A stretch of 64,000 nucleotides of DNA, taken from the NCBI GenBank assembly GCA_965242605.1, contig CBDESS010000001.1, forward strand, positions 1,302,001 to 1,366,000, in the 5' to 3' direction. The position numbers and the translations under genes were made by a program. Numbering within the stretch: the stretch's first letter is position 1; every line of letters starts with the position of its first letter. Below the pieces are notes generated by a model. It did not search any database and was not told where the DNA came from. It saw nothing but the letters and a program-made list of their open reading frames with translations. The DNA is from JAAXHF01 sp965242605 (GTDB lineage: Bacteria; Desulfobacterota; Binatia; Bin18). Shown here one piece after another: positions 8,436 through 16,880 of this stretch.

Positions 8436-10304
8436 ATGCAAGCACCCGACATGTCTGAACTGACCCTGCGGACCGTCCTCCTCGGCTTGCTTCTATCGGT
8501 CGTCATGGGCGCGGCCAATGTGTACCTGGGACTGAAGGTCGGCATGACCGTCTCGGCTTCCATTCCCGCCGCGGTCCTGGCCATGCTGCTCCTGCGGATC
8601 GTCATGGGCGGCGGGACGATTCTCGAAGCCAACCAGGCCCAAACGGCCGCCTCGGCCGGTGAGTCGCTGGCCGCCGGGATTATCTTTACCATGCCCGCCC
8701 TCGTCCTTATCGGGGTGTGGCAACGCTTTGACCTTGTCCTCACGACGCTGATCGCCTTGAGCGGCGGACTGCTCGGCGTGCTGCTGATGATTCCGCTCCG
8801 GCGCGTCTTTGTCGTGCCCCCCAGCCCGACCCTGAAGTTTCCCGAAGGCGTAGCCTGTGCAGCCGTCCTGCGAGCCGGACAGCAGACCCGGGCCGGTGCG
8901 CCAGACGCCCGGGCGGTCCTGCACGGGGCGGTGTTCGGCTTTGGGTGTAAACTGCTGATCAGCTTTGTCGGACTGCTCAAAGGCAGCCTGGAAGGGGCGG
9001 TCGCGCTCGGACACCGGATCTTCTATCTGGGCGGGGATATTTCGGTCGCCCTGCTGGGCGTTGGGATGATTGTCCAGCTCAATATCGCTCTCCTCATCTT
9101 CATCGGCGGTGCCCTCGGCTGGCTGGTGATCCTGCCGCTGCTGGGCGCGTCGCCGGCGCAGCTTGACCGTCCGCTTGAGGGCGCGTATGCGATCTGGTCA
9201 AGCCAAGTCCGCTATGTCGGTGTGGGAGCGATGGTGGTCGGCGGCCTTGCGGCCATCGTCCAGGTTCGACACGGGCTTGTCCAGGCCGTGCAAGTGCTGT
9301 TTGGGACCGACCGGCAGACCGCTCAGACGGACGACGCGACAGCACGCGATCTGTCCTTTGGCACGATCGCCACCCTCAGCCTCGGCTGTGTCGTGCTCAT
9401 CGGCGGGCTGTACGCCGTCCTGACCCAGCGGCCCGGCGTCAGCCTGCTGACCACGCTGATCATGCTGGTCATGGCCTTCTTCTTCACCGCGGTGGCGAGT
9501 TACATCGTGGGACTGGTCGGCAACTCGAACAGCCCGGTTTCGGGCATGACGATTACCGCGATGCTGTGTACCGGCGGGCTGCTGTTGCTGTTTGGCTTCA
9601 GCGGCCCGACCGGCATGGTGGCCACCCTGGGCGTGGCGGCGATTGTATGCTGCACGGCGTGTACGGCCGGTGACGTGTGTAACGACCTGAAGACGGGCCA
9701 CCTGGTGGGGGCGACGCCGTGGCGACAGCAGCTCATGCAGATTGCCGGGGTGGTGGTCGCCGCGCTGGTCATGGCCCCGGTGTTGCAGCTCTTGCACGAC
9801 CACACCCCGGGCGGGATTGGTGGCAAAGAGCTGGCCGCCCCGCAGGCGCAGTTGTTTGCCAGCCTGGCCCGCGGCTTTTTTGGCGACGGCCACCTGCCCT
9901 GGTCGCTCGTCGGCCTTGGCGCGGGCTTAGGTGTCTGTATCCTGGCCGTAGACCGGTTTCTGCTGCGGAGCGCAGCGTTTCGTGCCCATCTGATGCCCAT
10001 CGCTGTTGGCATGTATCTACCGTTCGGGCTGTCGGTGCCGATCCTGCTCGGCGGGATTGTGGCGTTCTTGCTCACTGGCAGGACCGCCGGGCAGCCACGT
10101 CAAGTCCAGCCCGGTGTGCTCCTGGCCTCCGGGGCTATCGCCGGTGAGGCCCTGATGGGGGTTGGGCTGGCCCTGCTGGCGAGTATCGGGATTTCCCGGC
10201 TGTCGCTTGGGCTGCCCGATGGGCTGCTGACCCTGCTGACGCTGGGGGCGGTGGTGTGTGCCCTGCTCTTCTTCTATCGGGGAGGGCAGGAGTCGAAACT
10301 TTGA
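8436..10304 (+). CDS. OPT family oligopeptide/metal-chelate transporter
   Basis: A 622-residue membrane protein with 13-16 hydrophobic segments. The N-terminus has the OPT signature GAANVYLGLKVGMTVSAS, a PPSPTLKFPEGVACA loop near residue 130 and GNSNSPVSGMTI near residue 360, all typical of prokaryotic OPT transporters (TIGR00728/00733-like). These proton-driven importers take peptides or metal chelates across the inner membrane. I start it at ATG 8436 because GGAG lies 8 bases upstream. It is followed by 148 non-coding bases. The substrate is undetermined. Confidence 0.9.
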   Translation: MQAPDMSELTLRTVLLGLLLSVVMGAANVYLGLKVGMTVSASIPAAVLAMLLLRIVMGGGTILEANQAQTAASAGESLAAGIIFTMPALVLIGVWQRFDLVLTTLIALSGGLLGVLLMIPLRRVFVVPPSPTLKFPEGVACAAVLRAGQQTRAGAPDARAVLHGAVFGFGCKLLISFVGLLKGSLEGAVALGHRIFYLGGDISVALLGVGMIVQLNIALLIFIGGALGWLVILPLLGASPAQLDRPLEGAYAIWSSQVRYVGVGAMVVGGLAAIVQVRHGLVQAVQVLFGTDRQTAQTDDATARDLSFGTIATLSLGCVVLIGGLYAVLTQRPGVSLLTTLIMLVMAFFFTAVASYIVGLVGNSNSPVSGMTITAMLCTGGLLLLFGFSGPTGMVATLGVAAIVCCTACTAGDVCNDLKTGHLVGATPWRQQLMQIAGVVVAALVMAPVLQLLHDHTPGGIGGKELAAPQAQLFASLARGFFGDGHLPWSLVGLGAGLGVCILAVDRFLLRSAAFRAHLMPIAVGMYLPFGLSVPILLGGIVAFLLTGRTAGQPRQVQPGVLLASGAIAGEALMGVGLALLASIGISRLSLGLPDGLLTLLTLGAVVCALLFFYRGGQESKL

Positions 10305-10452
10305 TTTCGTCCGCCTCCAAAGCCGTCCCGCCCTGAAACTTGACGCATTCCCCGCCAGAGGCTGGGCATGGAGCGGTCCGCCATGATAAGGAAGATTCTG
10401 GAGTTGCCGGTACGGGAGAATACCTGTCCTCTTTCAGGAAAGGAGGAACGAG

Positions 10453-11047
10453 ATGAAAACGCTGATGACCTGCCTCGTGGCCCTGGCCCTGCTCGCCCCC
10501 GTTGCCACCAGGGCCCCGGCCACGACCGTGCTCGCGACCTCATTCCCCGCCCTGGTCCAAGAGGCCGACCTCGTAGTCGTGGGCACAGCGCAAGCCATCC
10601 AACAGGAGTGGGACGAAGCCACCGAAACCCCGTACACCCTGGTAACCTTTACCGACCTCGACCTGCTCAAAGGCCGCCACCGCCACCCTGCCCTGACCAT
10701 CCGCCTGTTAGGCGGGGCCTCGCCGGACGGAACCTCACTCCAGATCGCCGGGGGTCCCTTCCTTTGCCCTCGGCGAGCGGTCGATCCTGTTCGTCACTGG
10801 CCACCGCCACTATGCCATTCCGTTCGTGGGTCTGTGGCAGGGCGTATTCCGGGTGGTGCGGGACCCAGGCAGCGAGACGGAAACCGTGTACACGCACGAC
10901 ATGCGGCCCCTGACCAGCCTGCCGGCAGGTGCTGGCGAGCTGGTGCACGACGGCCAGTCTGTGCAGACCTTACGTCAGGCGACCGCCTCACCCATGACCT
11001 TGGAGGCCTTTGCGGCGGCTGTCGCAAAGGAGGCAGCCCATGACTAG
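10453..11047 (+). pseudogene. exported protein of unknown family, frameshifted at a G5 run
   Basis: The first half (from ATG 10453, ribosome binding site AAAGGAGG) encodes a signal peptide (LVALALLAPVATRAPA), then a domain reading DLVVVGTAQAIQQEW and LTIRLLGG. At 10750-10754 there is a run of five G. Before it the frame of 10453 reads well; after it the sensible protein continues in the next frame as VPSFALGERSILFVTG and VGLWQGVFRVVRD, ending at 11047. Removing one G restores one protein of about 197 residues. The family is unknown to me. It is either a true one-base insertion or a sequencing error; the downstream frame is intact, which favours a recent event or an error. Confidence 0.7.
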
Positions 11048-11072
11048 GCGCATGATGGTGGCGATAAGCGGG

Positions 11073-11486
11073 CTATCCTGCTTGCCCTTTCCACTTACAG
11101 AAGAATGACATGGGATCATCTTTTTTCGCGAGTCGATACCGATGAGCGAAAAGGTCCGCAGGAGTCAAAAGGGCCCGATCTGTCGAAGCGCTTTCTCGTT
11201 CAGAATCTGTCCTTTGCACCTGATTTGCATGCGCCTCTTCGGTCCCTTCCGGGTACGCTCGCGCCACCAGTCGAGAAAAGTGACGTATCCCGGAAAGCAA
11301 ATTGCTTTTCTCTGAATTATTATTCCCTATGAGCAAAGTAATTGGTCCCATGCGCAATTCTGAGCAGGCGTGAGTTTTGTATTCCATCCCCGGAATAGAG
11401 CTTCCAGGAGATTCTGGTTCTCTGAAACCACGAATTTCTTCTCCTGCATGTAGATGAAGATGTGGGCGGCTGTCTGGCATATACAC
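11073..11486 (-). pseudogene. remnant of an AAA/RecF-like ATPase N-terminus
   Basis: A leftward frame contains LRMGPITLLIGNNNSEKSNL followed by LSGIRHFSRLVARA. This is the N-terminal pattern of the AAA15/OLD-like ATPases with Walker A GNNNSGKS, except that the Gly before Lys is Glu, which should abolish ATP binding. A DLFAHRYRLAKKDDPMSFFC segment follows and the frame stops at 11073 after about 137 codons, where intact relatives run several hundred residues. No Walker B or signature motif follows. I read it as a decayed fragment of a defence-type ATPase. Confidence 0.5.
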
Positions 11487-11514
11487 ATCTTTGCACTACG
11501 ATTCAGCTGGATCG

Positions 11515-12489
11515 TCAGGACAACAGGACACCGCCGCATGAACTCCCCGCTCCTGCCGTACAGCCGTAACAGTGCGAGCCGACCACGATGGCGTGCTGTT
11601 CCAGCGACCGGACGAGTTCGTCGGCCGGCTGCGCTCCCAGGCGCAGGGGTGTGGTGCGGCCAAGGGTGAGGTGCAGCATCTGGTTGAAGTCACAGTCGTA
11701 CACAAAGCCGTCCCAGGAGACGCTCAGCTGAGAGCGACACATCAGGTCCTCCAGCGTTGCCGGGTTGAAGGCCTCGGCCAGCAGCTGCATATAGGCGTTG
11801 AGCCGGCCCTCACGCTCCAGACTGCGGGCAAACCGGGCAATCGGCATATTCGTAATAGTGTACAGATGGTTGAACACCAGACCGAAGCGCGCTCCGAGTT
11901 CGCGCTTGTAGTCTGCTTCCAACTGCTGCTGCGAGGGGGGCAGGTGAGGTCCGACCGGGTTGTAGACGAGGTTCAGGGTCAGCCCCGAGCCGTCTTGACC
12001 GTAGCCGAGGGCGTTCAAGGTCCGCAGGGCTTGGATCGACATGTCGTACACCCCCCGACCGCGCTGCCTGGTGACGTTCTCCTCAGAGTAACACGGCAGG
12101 CTGGCGATGATTTCCACCCCCATCAGGGCGAGAAACCCGGCCAGGTCTTCCTGCCCGGGCTCGAACAGGACCGTGAGATTACAGCGGTCAATGACGTGGC
12201 GGCCCGCGTCACGCAGGGTTTTCACGGCATACCGAAAAGACGGGTTGAGCTCTGGCGCGCCGCCCGTCAGGTCGACCGTGTGGGCGTCAGCCGCGTGAAC
12301 CAGCTCCAGGGCCAGGTTGAGCATTGAGCGGTCCATGACCTCGGTCCGCTTGGGACCGGCGTCAACGTGACAGTGCTGGCAGGCCTGGTTACACAGCTTG
12401 CCCAGGTTGAGCTGCACGCGCTCGATGCTCAGCCGGCGCAGCCGGCCAGCCGTGCGGCACGCCTGTGAGGCAAAAGCAGGGATTGGCAT
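11515..12489 (-). CDS. arsS: ArsS-like radical SAM protein (arsenosugar biosynthesis)
   Basis: A 324-residue radical SAM enzyme. The cluster motif is CNQACQHCH near residue 30 (CX3CX2C), followed by GPKRTEVMD and DLTGGAPELN. The C-terminus has a second Cys set CYGCTAGAGSSC, as in the DUF3641-type tail of ArsS. The family is associated with transfer of a ribosyl group in arsenosugar formation and is usually near an arsenic methyltransferase, but no arsM is adjacent here. I start at ATG 12487-12489, which has AGAGGTG upstream, rather than an ATG 18 bases earlier. Homologues near peptide-modification genes exist, so the substrate is not certain. Confidence 0.85.
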   Translation of the reverse strand: MPIPAFASQACRTAGRLRRLSIERVQLNLGKLCNQACQHCHVDAGPKRTEVMDRSMLNLALELVHAADAHTVDLTGGAPELNPSFRYAVKTLRDAGRHVIDRCNLTVLFEPGQEDLAGFLALMGVEIIASLPCYSEENVTRQRGRGVYDMSIQALRTLNALGYGQDGSGLTLNLVYNPVGPHLPPSQQQLEADYKRELGARFGLVFNHLYTITNMPIARFARSLEREGRLNAYMQLLAEAFNPATLEDLMCRSQLSVSWDGFVYDCDFNQMLHLTLGRTTPLRLGAQPADELVRSLEQHAIVVGSHCYGCTAGAGSSCGGVLLS

Positions 12490-12595
12490 ACACACCTCTG
12501 ATTTCAAAACCCCTCACTCGGGGCCGGCTCCGCGCGTGGAGTCTGGGCCGGGCAGTCGGACGGCAAGAAGACCGCGGCGGCAAGGAAGCACATGC

Positions 12596-13150
12596 TCAGG
12601 CTGTTTCGACCAGATCGAGGGCGGCCTTGGGGGTATCCACCACGCTGTACACTGCGCGGAAACGTTCGTGGATGAAGGCCTCGGCAAAAGCCCGGTCAAA
12701 GAAGCTCAGCAGCGGGGTGAAGAAGTGGTTGATGTTCACAAAAACGACCGGCTTGGCGTGAAAGCCCAACTGCTTCAAGGCCATGATCTCGGAGGCTTCT
12801 TCAACCGTGCCGAAGCCTCCGGGCAGAACAATATAGGCATCGCCCAACTCTTCGAGGCCCTGTTTGCGGGCGCGCATGTCGGTGACAACGCGCATCTCGT
12901 GGCCGCTCTGGGCGATACCCCGGTCGAGAAAGTCTTTGAGGATCACCCCCTTGACCCGACCGCCCTCGGCCAGCGCGGCGCTCGACAGCGCGCCCATCAG
13001 GCCGATATTGCCGCCGCCGTACACCAGGGTGTGGCCGCGCCGGGCGATCAGCCGCCCCAACACTGCGGCTTGGGCGGTATACACCGCGGACAGCTGCCGA
13101 CTTGAGGAGCAGTACACGGTCACGGCGAGCGAGCGGGGAGAGAGCGGCAT
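12596..13150 (-). CDS. LOG family protein (TIGR00730, nucleoside 5'-monophosphate phosphoribohydrolase)
   Basis: A 184-residue Rossmann-fold protein with the LOG signature: YGGGNIGLMG near residue 44 and PGGFGTVEE near residue 110. The Arg and Glu of these motifs form the active site in LOG enzymes, which release N6-modified adenine from the nucleotide, and in PpnN-like nucleotide hydrolases. Length is standard. It lies 27 bases after the small gene at 13178-13465 on the same strand, so the two are probably co-transcribed. Confidence 0.9.
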   Translation of the reverse strand: MPLSPRSLAVTVYCSSSRQLSAVYTAQAAVLGRLIARRGHTLVYGGGNIGLMGALSSAALAEGGRVKGVILKDFLDRGIAQSGHEMRVVTDMRARKQGLEELGDAYIVLPGGFGTVEEASEIMALKQLGFHAKPVVFVNINHFFTPLLSFFDRAFAEAFIHERFRAVYSVVDTPKAALDLVETA

Positions 13151-13177
13151 GGCGTCGCATAAGCAACGAAAAACGGG

Positions 13178-13465
13178 TCAGCCAGACACCCCATCCATTG
13201 ACGCCCATTCAACAATCGGGGTCAGACGGCGCTTGGCAATCACGCCCTTGGCCACGAGCCCCTGAAAGGTCTCAAACGTCTTGGCGTGGTCCGCAATGTC
13301 AAGGACGAGGACCATTTTTGGCTCTTCGTTGGAAGCCCACGGACCGGCTTTGAGGCTGACCCCTGCGGGAAACCCCGTTGTCCCGTCAAGCACGCCCTTG
13401 AACAGCGCCTTCACCTCGCTGGTGCGGTCTGGATTCCAGTAGATTTCATCAAGATACAGCGGCAT
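13178..13465 (-). CDS. small conserved protein, DUF3303-like
   Basis: A 95-residue protein with alternating beta and alpha character (MPLYLDEIYW, KMVLVLDIAD, FETFQGLVAKGVIAKRRL) suggestive of a ferredoxin-like alpha-beta barrel monomer such as DUF3303 or ABM-type proteins. The family call is tentative. The start ATG 13463-13465 is set by a perfect AGGAGG five bases upstream. It is the first gene of a two-gene leftward unit with the LOG protein. Confidence 0.65.
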   Translation of the reverse strand: MPLYLDEIYWNPDRTSEVKALFKGVLDGTTGFPAGVSLKAGPWASNEEPKMVLVLDIADHAKTFETFQGLVAKGVIAKRRLTPIVEWASMDGVSG

Positions 13466-13607
13466 ACGATTTCCTCCTGTGTGTAGTCTCAGGCTCGCTC
13501 TCCCCCAGCTGCGGCCTACTATAGAGCGGCAGGGGGCACAGGGCAAGCCGCTTTGCGGGGCCGGGGCAGTGTGCTAGGGTCTGCCAGGCAAGGAGAAGGG
13601 AGCTGTC

Positions 13608-15227
13608 ATGCCACGCGGAGCAGACGGGGTTGTCCGGGCGCTGAAAGACGCCGGGGTCAGCACCATCTTCGGCATCCCCAGCATTCACAATATCGCGCTC
13701 TACGACGCCCTGCGCCGTCAGCCGTCCATCCGCCATATTGTCTGCCGGCACGAGGCCGGGGCGACCCATATGGCCGACGGCTACGCGCGACTCAAGGGGC
13801 TTGGCGTTGTGATTTCGTCCACCGGGCCGGGGGCTGGTTTTACCATTTCGGCGCTACAGGAAACCTGGGGGAGCTGTTCGCCGGTCCTGATGCTGACGAC
13901 GAACATCGACGCCGCCAAGATCGGCCAGGGCTTGGGCAGCCTGCACGAACTGGAGGAACAAACCTCGCTGTTCCACACCATCGCCAAAGCGACCCTGACG
14001 CCCCGCGCCGGGGATGACCTGCGGGCGCTGACGACCCAGGCGATTCAGCTCGCCACCAGCGGCCGGCCCGGCCCGGTGTGCCTGGAAGTTCCGACCGATA
14101 TCCTGGCCGGCGAAGCGACCCGGGCGGCCACGCCGCCAGCCGCTCCCGACCCGCCAACACCCCGGCCACTGCCACACCAGCTTGACGAAGCCGTCGCCCT
14201 CCTGCGCCGGGCCAGACAGCCGGTCGTGCTGGCCGGTACGGACGCGGTCCGCGGCGGGCTGGCTGCCGATATCACCGCGCTCGCCGAGACCTTGTGTGCC
14301 CCGGTGCTGACCAGCACACCGGGCAAAGGGTTAATTGCCGAAGATCACCCCCTGTCTCTGGGCAACGCCGCCCGCCGTCTGGCCGTCCACGGCGTGATGC
14401 CGCACTGCGATGTGGCCCTGGCGATTGGAACCCGGCTGCGTGAGGTTGATGCCAAACGCCGCGGGCTGACGTTGCCCGAGCAGCTCATTCATGTGGACTG
14501 GGACGAACGCTGGATCGGCAGAAACTACCCGACCCCGCTTCCGCTGATTGGCGATGTGGCGGCGATTGCGCGCGTGCTGCGGGGTCAGTTGGAAGGCGAG
14601 CCGTACACCGGCCCCCGCCAGGAGCAGGCCACAGCCTGGCGTCATCAGGCGGATGAGGTACAAGCCCGACTCGAGCGCGAGCTGCCCGCCATGCGCTATC
14701 TCAAAACAATCCGCCAGGGCTTGCCTCGGGATAGCGCGCTGGTGATTGACAATACCCAACTCGCCTACTGGGCCGAGTATTTTTACCCCTCCTACCGGCC
14801 AAACGGCCTGGTCGGTGCCAAAGGCTCAGGACTCTTAGGCTTCAGCTTTCCTGCCGCAGTCGGTGTCAAGCTCGCCTGTCCCGACACACCGGTCGTCGCC
14901 ATTATTGGCGACGGTGGCTTTTTGTACACCGCCCAGGAACTGGCGACCTGTGTGCGTCATCAGGTCGGCTTTCCGCTGATTGTGGTCAACGACCATGCCT
15001 ACGGCGTGATCGGCTATCTCCAGCGCACGGCCTATCAGGAGGAGTACCAGGCCCGTTTGACCAACCCGGATTTTCTGGCCTTTGCCAGGGCCTTTGGCGT
15101 GGCCGCCAGCCGGGTCACCTCGCCCGAGGCTCTGGCCGAGGCCCTGGAACACGCGCTCAGTCATGGCGAAATGCACCTGATCGAACTGCAAACGACAATT
15201 GATGCCCCGCCGTTTGGGCGCTATTAG
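13608..15227 (+). CDS. thiamine-diphosphate enzyme, acetolactate synthase large-subunit-like
   Basis: A 539-residue ThDP-dependent enzyme with the three domains in order: Pyr domain (FGIPSIHNIALY, then the catalytic Glu in CRHEAGATHMADGYA near residue 48), central domain, and PP domain with the ThDP/Mg motif GDGGFLYTAQEL ending VVNDHAYG near residues 430-465. It resembles IlvB, benzoylformate decarboxylase and similar carboligases or decarboxylases. No ilvN is adjacent, and the neighbours are a FAD oxidase and Ccr, so a catabolic 2-oxoacid role is more likely than branched-chain synthesis. AAGGAGAAGGGAG precedes ATG 13608. It heads a rightward operon reaching 18801. Confidence 0.88.
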   Translation: MPRGADGVVRALKDAGVSTIFGIPSIHNIALYDALRRQPSIRHIVCRHEAGATHMADGYARLKGLGVVISSTGPGAGFTISALQETWGSCSPVLMLTTNIDAAKIGQGLGSLHELEEQTSLFHTIAKATLTPRAGDDLRALTTQAIQLATSGRPGPVCLEVPTDILAGEATRAATPPAAPDPPTPRPLPHQLDEAVALLRRARQPVVLAGTDAVRGGLAADITALAETLCAPVLTSTPGKGLIAEDHPLSLGNAARRLAVHGVMPHCDVALAIGTRLREVDAKRRGLTLPEQLIHVDWDERWIGRNYPTPLPLIGDVAAIARVLRGQLEGEPYTGPRQEQATAWRHQADEVQARLERELPAMRYLKTIRQGLPRDSALVIDNTQLAYWAEYFYPSYRPNGLVGAKGSGLLGFSFPAAVGVKLACPDTPVVAIIGDGGFLYTAQELATCVRHQVGFPLIVVNDHAYGVIGYLQRTAYQEEYQARLTNPDFLAFARAFGVAASRVTSPEALAEALEHALSHGEMHLIELQTTIDAPPFGRY

Positions 15228-15249
15228 GCTGAACAAGAGGAATCCAGAC

Positions 15250-16857
15250 ATGACACACCGCCGTACAGCAATTTGGGGCTGGGGCTACGAGGACGAACAG
15301 CCAACCCCGGACCAGCGGCAATCCATTGCCAGGACCCTGGCCGCCAGTCTGGGCAAAACGGATGTTGAGCTGCGTCCCCTGCCCACGGTCAAAGACCTCG
15401 AACTCCGCCCGCCGCGCATCACACCGCCGGCTTCTTTGCAGGCCATGTGTTCCACCACCACCTACGACCGGGCGGCCCACTCCTACGGCAAAGCCTGCCC
15501 GGACCTGTTGCGGGCCGTTCGCGGCGAGTTTCCCAACCCGCCCGATGTTGTCGCCTTCCCCACAACCGAGCGCGACCTTGTTGCGCTACTCGACTGGTGT
15601 TATCAGGCCGGAGCGGCAGCGATTCCGTTCGGCGGAGGGTCAAGCGTCGCAGGTGGGGTTGAGCCGCCGGCCAGCGATACCTGCCCGGCCAGCGTGTCGA
15701 TAGACCTGCGGCACCTCGACAAGGTGCTGGAAATCGACCCAAGCTCCCGCGCCGCCCGCATCCAGGCCGGCGTCTACGGACCGGCCCTCGAGAACCAGCT
15801 GCGGCCGCACGGCTATACCCTGCGCCACTATCCGCAGTCGTTCGAGTTCTCCAGCCTTGGCGGCTGGATCGCCACCCGCTCCGGCGGCCACTTCGCCACC
15901 CTGTACACCCATATTGACGACTTTGTTGAATCCCTGCGGGTGGTGACGCCACGCGGCACGCTCGAATCGCGGCGGCTGCCAGGCTCCGGGGCCGGCCCAA
16001 GCCCCGACCGTATGTTCATCGGCTCAGAAGGGATTCTGGGCATTATCACCGAGGCCTGGATGCGTCTTCAGGACCGGCCCGTCTACCGCGCCTCTGCCGG
16101 CGTGCATTTTGAGCAGTTCGAGTCCGGTGTGGCCGCGGTGCGGGCGCTCAGCCAGGCCGGGCTCTACCCGGCCAACTGCCGGCTGCTTGACCCGGCCGAG
16201 GTCACACGCAACAAGGTCAGCGACCGCCCGGGGGCGATGCTGATGCTGGGCTTTGAATCGGCCGACCACACCCTGGAGAGCTGGATCACGCGCTCGCTGG
16301 AGTGCTGCGCCGACCACGGCGGGAGCACCCTCCACGGCCCCGTCATCCGAGACCGCGGACAGACGGCCGGGCGCGCCGGCTCGGTCGGCGACTGGCGCGA
16401 CGCCTTTCTGCGTATGCCCTATCAAATGGGCACGATAGCGGCGATGGGGGCGATTTTCGATACGGTCGAGAGTGCCATTCCGTGGCAGGATTTTGCCGCG
16501 TTTCACGCCGGGGTCCAGGCCGATATCCAGCACGCCCTTGACGAAGTGTGCGGCGGAGGCCTGCTGTCGTGCCGCTTCACCCATGTCTATCCAGACGGCC
16601 CGGCCCCGTATTACACCTTTACCGCCCTCGGCAGCCGCGCCGGCGCAGTTGAGCAGTGGCAGGAGATCAAAACCGCCGCCGCGGATGCCGTTGTCAAATA
16701 CGGCGGCACAGTCACCCACCACCACTCGGTCGGGCGCATCCATCGACCCCAGTACGACCGCCAGCGTCCCGAACTCTTCGCCACCGCCCTGCGGTCTGCC
16801 AAGCAGGCCCTTGACCCCAGGGGCCTGCTGAATCCCGGCGTCCTGATTGACCCCTGA
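15250..16857 (+). CDS. FAD-linked oxidase, alkyl-DHAP synthase-like
   Basis: A 535-residue flavoprotein of the vanillyl-alcohol-oxidase/AGPS group. The PP-loop IPFGGGSSVAGGVEP lies near residue 135, then SFEFSSLGGWIATRSGGH and FIGSEGILGIITEAW, all FAD-binding landmarks. The C-terminal cap has HHHSVGRIH, the His cluster seen in alkyldihydroxyacetonephosphate synthases. It may oxidise a 2-hydroxy acid or make ether lipids; the first fits the ThDP neighbour better. ATG 15250 has AGAGG upstream, and the gene begins 22 bases after the ThDP gene. Confidence 0.85.
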   Translation: MTHRRTAIWGWGYEDEQPTPDQRQSIARTLAASLGKTDVELRPLPTVKDLELRPPRITPPASLQAMCSTTTYDRAAHSYGKACPDLLRAVRGEFPNPPDVVAFPTTERDLVALLDWCYQAGAAAIPFGGGSSVAGGVEPPASDTCPASVSIDLRHLDKVLEIDPSSRAARIQAGVYGPALENQLRPHGYTLRHYPQSFEFSSLGGWIATRSGGHFATLYTHIDDFVESLRVVTPRGTLESRRLPGSGAGPSPDRMFIGSEGILGIITEAWMRLQDRPVYRASAGVHFEQFESGVAAVRALSQAGLYPANCRLLDPAEVTRNKVSDRPGAMLMLGFESADHTLESWITRSLECCADHGGSTLHGPVIRDRGQTAGRAGSVGDWRDAFLRMPYQMGTIAAMGAIFDTVESAIPWQDFAAFHAGVQADIQHALDEVCGGGLLSCRFTHVYPDGPAPYYTFTALGSRAGAVEQWQEIKTAAADAVVKYGGTVTHHHSVGRIHRPQYDRQRPELFATALRSAKQALDPRGLLNPGVLIDP

Positions 16858-16880
16858 GCGGCAAGGAAGGCCCTCGAACC

